A stretch of DNA of 7,501 nucleotides from Chitinispirillales bacterium (GTDB taxonomy: Bacteria; Fibrobacterota; Chitinivibrionia; Chitinivibrionales; Chitinivibrionaceae). The notes under the pieces are model-generated. The model searched no databases. It was not told the origin of the DNA and saw nothing but the letters and a program-made list of their open reading frames with translations. The stretch lies in NCBI GenBank assembly GCA_031254455.1, contig JAIRUI010000105.1, forward strand, positions 1-7,501. Direction: 5' to 3'. The number at the start of each line of letters is the position of its first letter. Positions within the stretch are counted from its first letter, which is position 1. A program made the position numbers and the translations under genes. Of this stretch, positions 5,342 through 7,501 are shown piece after piece.

Positions 5342-6424
5342 TTAAACTACTATCCGATTAGAATAATGTTTAGAATCGCCCCATTGCCCGTAACCTATCT
5401 TATTTCCGGTAAGTCGTATGCGGTCTTCCAAACATTTTTTGCAATGACGAATATCTTCGTTTACACAAGGCTTGTTTTGGTACAACAGATAATTTTCCCT
5501 GTACTTTTGAGGGGTAATATTAGGCATAATAATATTGGCGCCAGCCATAATCGCCGCTTCTCTTCCTGTGGGATTTATCGCTTGCATCGCTGTCGATGCG
5601 ACTATATTAATGTCTTTAAACATTATTCTGCATATCGCTATCGTTTTCAAAGTTAAATTATATCTTTCGGCGGCAGGCAGCAAATCGTCTTTATATTTGT
5701 AAAGCGGAGTATCGCAATGTTCTATATATGGTCCCATACCGATCATATCAACGTCCAAATCCCTAAAAAACAAAATATCCTGCGCAAGATTTTCAATAGT
5801 TTGAAACGGCAAACCTATCATTACTCCGGTTCCTACCTGATAATTCAATTTTCGTAATATCTTTAAGGTTTCCAAGCGCTTTTGATAACTGTGCGTTTTG
5901 TCATCGGGGTGTATTTTTTCGTACAATTCTCTGTTTGACGTCTCTATTCTTAGCAGATAGCGCCTGACGCCAAATCTTTCTTTCCACATTTTTAGGGTTT
6001 CTTCGCTTTGTTCTCCAAGCGACAAAGTTATTCCCAATTCGTTATTTGTTTCGGCGTTTATTTTTTCCAATAAAGACGTTATTTTTCTTACAAATTCTTT
6101 GGAATTCAATTCTCCAGACTGCAAAGCGATTGAAGCGTAATTTTCCCGATAAGCGTGCAACGCCGCGTCTATAACCTCCTGTTCGGTCATCGTATAACGA
6201 CTGAGTTTTTTATTACCCTTGCGTATTCCGCAATAATTACAATTTTTTTTACAGACATTTGAATATTCGATAAGTCCTCTAAAATACACGACATCGCCTA
6301 CACATTCGCTTTTTATTTCGGCGGCGGTTTCAAACAAAGCGTTCTGCCGCTCGCCGGTTACGTTAAGTAACGCCGTGATATCCGTCTTTGCGAGATTATT
6401 TTGAAGCAAAAAGTCAATACCCAA
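5342..6424 (-). CDS. hydE: [FeFe]-hydrogenase H-cluster maturase HydE (radical SAM)
   Basis: HydE, with HydF and HydG, builds the dithiolate-bridged di-iron site of [FeFe]-hydrogenase; it acts in the cytosol. The 360 residues match HydE throughout. The radical SAM motif C58-x3-C62-x2-C65 lies in IEYSNVCKKNCNYCGIR. LQSGE (101-105), TLSLGE (133-138), YLLRIET (166-172), MIGLP (222-226) and MIGMGPYIEHCDTP (237-250) follow the Thermotoga enzyme as I recall it. The second, non-essential cluster cysteines are also kept (C320-x7-C328-x2-C331). No ATG start exists: an in-frame stop lies immediately upstream, leaving TTG 6424 (overlapping sagB by 11 nt) or TTG 6409 (4 nt after the sagB stop). Neither has a good ribosome binding site, so translation is probably coupled to sagB. 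HydF, HydG and the hydrogenase are not in the window. The related PylB is less likely because of the HydE-specific blocks and C-terminal cysteines. Confidence 0.93.
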   Translation of the reverse strand: MGIDFLLQNNLAKTDITALLNVTGERQNALFETAAEIKSECVGDVVYFRGLIEYSNVCKKNCNYCGIRKGNKKLSRYTMTEQEVIDAALHAYRENYASIALQSGELNSKEFVRKITSLLEKINAETNNELGITLSLGEQSEETLKMWKERFGVRRYLLRIETSNRELYEKIHPDDKTHSYQKRLETLKILRKLNYQVGTGVMIGLPFQTIENLAQDILFFRDLDVDMIGMGPYIEHCDTPLYKYKDDLLPAAERYNLTLKTIAICRIMFKDINIVASTAMQAINPTGREAAIMAGANIIMPNITPQKYRENYLLYQNKPCVNEDIRHCKKCLEDRIRLTGNKIGYGQWGDSKHYSNRIVV

Positions 6425-7049
6425 TCGTCAATCCGGCAATCGGATATATTTTTTTGTCAAAACCCAAAGTTTTTCGTATTTCGTCGCGATCAATCATCAA
6501 TCGTACGACACAGTTAAGCCCTTCGGACGTACAATAAAGATATGCGTTCTGAGCGATAAATCCCGCGTCTATATGCGCCGTGTTCAGATCGTCCGCCTCG
6601 TCTTTCCCCATCAAAGCGGTATTTGCGGCAAGCAATATGTTGAGCGGCGCTTTTTTTGCAAAATCCTGCGCTCCCGCAATGTTTCTATGGTCGCCTGATT
6701 TTACCTCTTCCAAAGAATGATTCTTAGCGTTATACTTGTAAACCGCCTCGGGCTTAACTACAAACAATTCCGTTTCCTGCCAATTTCTCGCCGACGGCGC
6801 GGTACGCTTACCGTCGCTGCGATTTATCCCCCACATAGCCCACAGTAAATTACCGAGCTGCTGGTTGGAAAGTTCCTTGCTTGAAAAATCGCGGGAAGTT
6901 TTTCGATTCGCCAACGCCTCCATCAAGGGCATTCCGCCGGTTTTATTCGGCTGCGGCAATTTAATTTCCGTTTTTTGCGCAAAAATCGAACACGGAATAA
7001 AAAAAATAAACGACACAAATAAAATTTTAATTTGATTTTTTGAGAACAT
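6414..7049 (-). CDS. Secreted SagB/ThcOx-type nitroreductase-family protein
   Basis: A 211-residue FMN-dependent nitroreductase-fold protein of the SagB/ThcOx dehydrogenase group, with an export signal. Residues 1-24 form a signal peptide (basic KNQIK, hydrophobic ILFVSFIFFIPCSIFA, cleavage probably A24|Q25), so it should act in the periplasm. Family blocks are PLMEALANRKTSRDF (41-55), LLWAMWGINR (68-77), RTAPSARNWQE (82-92), GFIAQNAYLYCTSEGL (163-178) and the terminal GLTIGY. SagB proper oxidises azolines in thiazole/oxazole peptides, but no cyclodehydratase or precursor peptide is nearby. The short secreted forms have no assigned substrate that I know of. I start at ATG 7049, because AAAGGTGA (7063-7056) is its ribosome binding site; the GTG at 7058 lies inside that site. 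It is first in the operon with hydE and the acyltransferase. The P before C20 argues against a lipoprotein. Confidence 0.9.
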   Translation of the reverse strand: MFSKNQIKILFVSFIFFIPCSIFAQKTEIKLPQPNKTGGMPLMEALANRKTSRDFSSKELSNQQLGNLLWAMWGINRSDGKRTAPSARNWQETELFVVKPEAVYKYNAKNHSLEEVKSGDHRNIAGAQDFAKKAPLNILLAANTALMGKDEADDLNTAHIDAGFIAQNAYLYCTSEGLNCVVRLMIDRDEIRKTLGFDKKIYPIAGLTIGY

Positions 7050-7076
7050 ACCTATCACCTTTCGTTGTGCAATAAA

Positions 7077-7105
7077 ATATCAAGGATGAAAATATTATTT
7101 GCCAA
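7077..7105 (-). promoter_or_regulatory. Candidate promoter of the sagB-hydE operon
   Basis: On the minus strand, TTGGCA (7105-7100, 5/6 of the -35 consensus) is followed after 17 bp by TGATAT (7082-7077, 3/6). A slightly upstream alternative is TTGTTA-N17-TAATAT, with its -10 in 7094-7099. Either would give a short leader before the ATG at 7049. The gene must be transcribed from this gap because the flagellin terminator lies just upstream. Confidence 0.35.
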
Positions 7106-7170
7106 AATGAAAAATAACAAGCGATCGTATTTCAACAAAACACTCTCTGAAATTTTTTCATAAAATAACA

Positions 7171-7196
7171 AGAGCCGACGTATTAACATCGGCTCT
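7171..7196 (-). terminator. Rho-independent terminator of the flagellin gene
   Basis: AGAGCCGA (7171-7178) and TCGGCTCT (7189-7196) form a perfect, GC-rich 8-bp stem with a 10-nt loop, 27 bp past the flagellin stop. On the minus strand the stem is followed by TGTTATTTTAT. It separates flagellin from the sagB operon. Confidence 0.8.
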
Positions 7197-7223
7197 CGGT
7201 TAACTATCACATTACTGTCTATA

Positions 7224-7501
7224 CTACCGCAGAAGAGAAAGAACGTTCTGAGGCACCGCGTTCGCCTGAGACAACATCGCCGTCGCAGACTGCGTAAGTA
7301 TCTGATTCTTCGTAAATTGAGACGATTGGAAAGCAAAATCCACGTCTCGAAGCTGGCTTTCCGCATTCGTCTGATTCGCCGCAGACACCGTCAAGTTATT
7401 CACCGTGCTTTCCAAACGATTTACATACGCTCCTATATCGGCACGCATCTCACTAACGCTCCTAATAACTTCGTCAATATTAGTTATCGCCGTCTGAGCG
7501 G
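7224..7501 (-). CDS. Flagellin, C-terminal part (partial, runs off the right edge)
   Basis: The reading frame is open to the window edge; the last 91 residues are visible, beginning AQTAITNIDEVIRSVSEMRA. This is the conserved C-terminal D1/D0 region of flagellin, which packs into the inner tubes of the filament: RADIGAYVNRLESTVNNL, then RDVDFAFQSSQFTKNQIL, and the end MLSQANAVPQNVLSLLR, all classic flagellin blocks. An internal ATG at 7448 is not the start, because homology continues upstream of it. Stop is TAG at 7226-7224 with a terminator directly after. Which flagellin paralogue this is cannot be told from the C-terminus. Confidence 0.95.
   Translation of the reverse strand, partial: AQTAITNIDEVIRSVSEMRADIGAYVNRLESTVNNLTVSAANQTNAESQLRDVDFAFQSSQFTKNQILTQSATAMLSQANAVPQNVLSLLR

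Noticed and set aside
5342..6424. PylB or biotin synthase instead of HydE
   Set aside because: The radical SAM motif alone would allow it, but LQSGE, MIGMGPYIEHCDTP and the C-terminal C-x7-C-x2-C cysteines are HydE-like, and no pyrrolysine or biotin genes are adjacent.
7055..7366. A 103-codon minus-strand frame over the flagellin end and terminator
   Set aside because: It is an out-of-frame shadow of flagellin with an arginine-rich low-complexity start, and it runs through a terminator.

Overview
The window looks like a chromosomal segment of an anaerobic, flagellated, Gram-negative bacterium. Three things point that way: a typical flagellin C-terminus, an [FeFe]-hydrogenase maturase (HydE), and an LpxL/HtrB-type acyltransferase that implies a lipid A-like outer leaflet. 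By eye, base composition runs from about 30% GC (methyltransferase, acyltransferase) to about 50% GC (lepA). The acyltransferase and the secreted SagB-type protein resemble forms I associate with Fibrobacterota and other FCB-group bacteria. That placement is an impression from recall, not a proven assignment.

Left edge (1-396): remains of two insertion sequences. The first six codons of a leftward gene (probably a transposase) have a strong ribosome binding site and sit beside a perfect 17-bp hairpin. Immediately after the hairpin is the C-terminal stub of an IS630-family transposase. The lepA terminator follows.

397-3826, minus strand: a compact cluster greA - DNA adenine methyltransferase - lepA, with gaps of 13 and 15 nt, probably transcribed from a promoter near 3874-3901. 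Two conserved genes of transcript elongation and translation flank an unrelated, apparently solitary methyltransferase.

3827-4202: a 376-bp AT-rich intergenic region. It contains a short inverted repeat, two copies of a 15-bp direct repeat, a perfect DnaA box, and a good sigma-28 (FliA/SigD) type promoter. The promoter faces a 67-codon plus-strand gene (4203-4406) whose C-terminal half weakly resembles the anti-sigma factor FlgM. The stop codons of this gene and of the converging acyltransferase gene lie within the same four bases, TTAA.

4403-7049, minus strand: a tight operon sagB-like nitroreductase (secreted) - hydE - lipid A-type acyltransferase. sagB and hydE overlap by 11 nt, and hydE and the acyltransferase are 21 nt apart. 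A flagellin gene lies upstream, entering from the right edge and ending at 7224 with a clear hairpin terminator. The possible sigma-28 promoter and FlgM-like gene, together with flagellin, suggest flagellar regulation in this region. The hydE operon lies between them without an obvious functional link. No complete, obviously novel defence or mobile system is visible. The most useful leads are the sigma-28/FlgM-like locus, the sagB-hydE-acyltransferase operon and the solitary methyltransferase.
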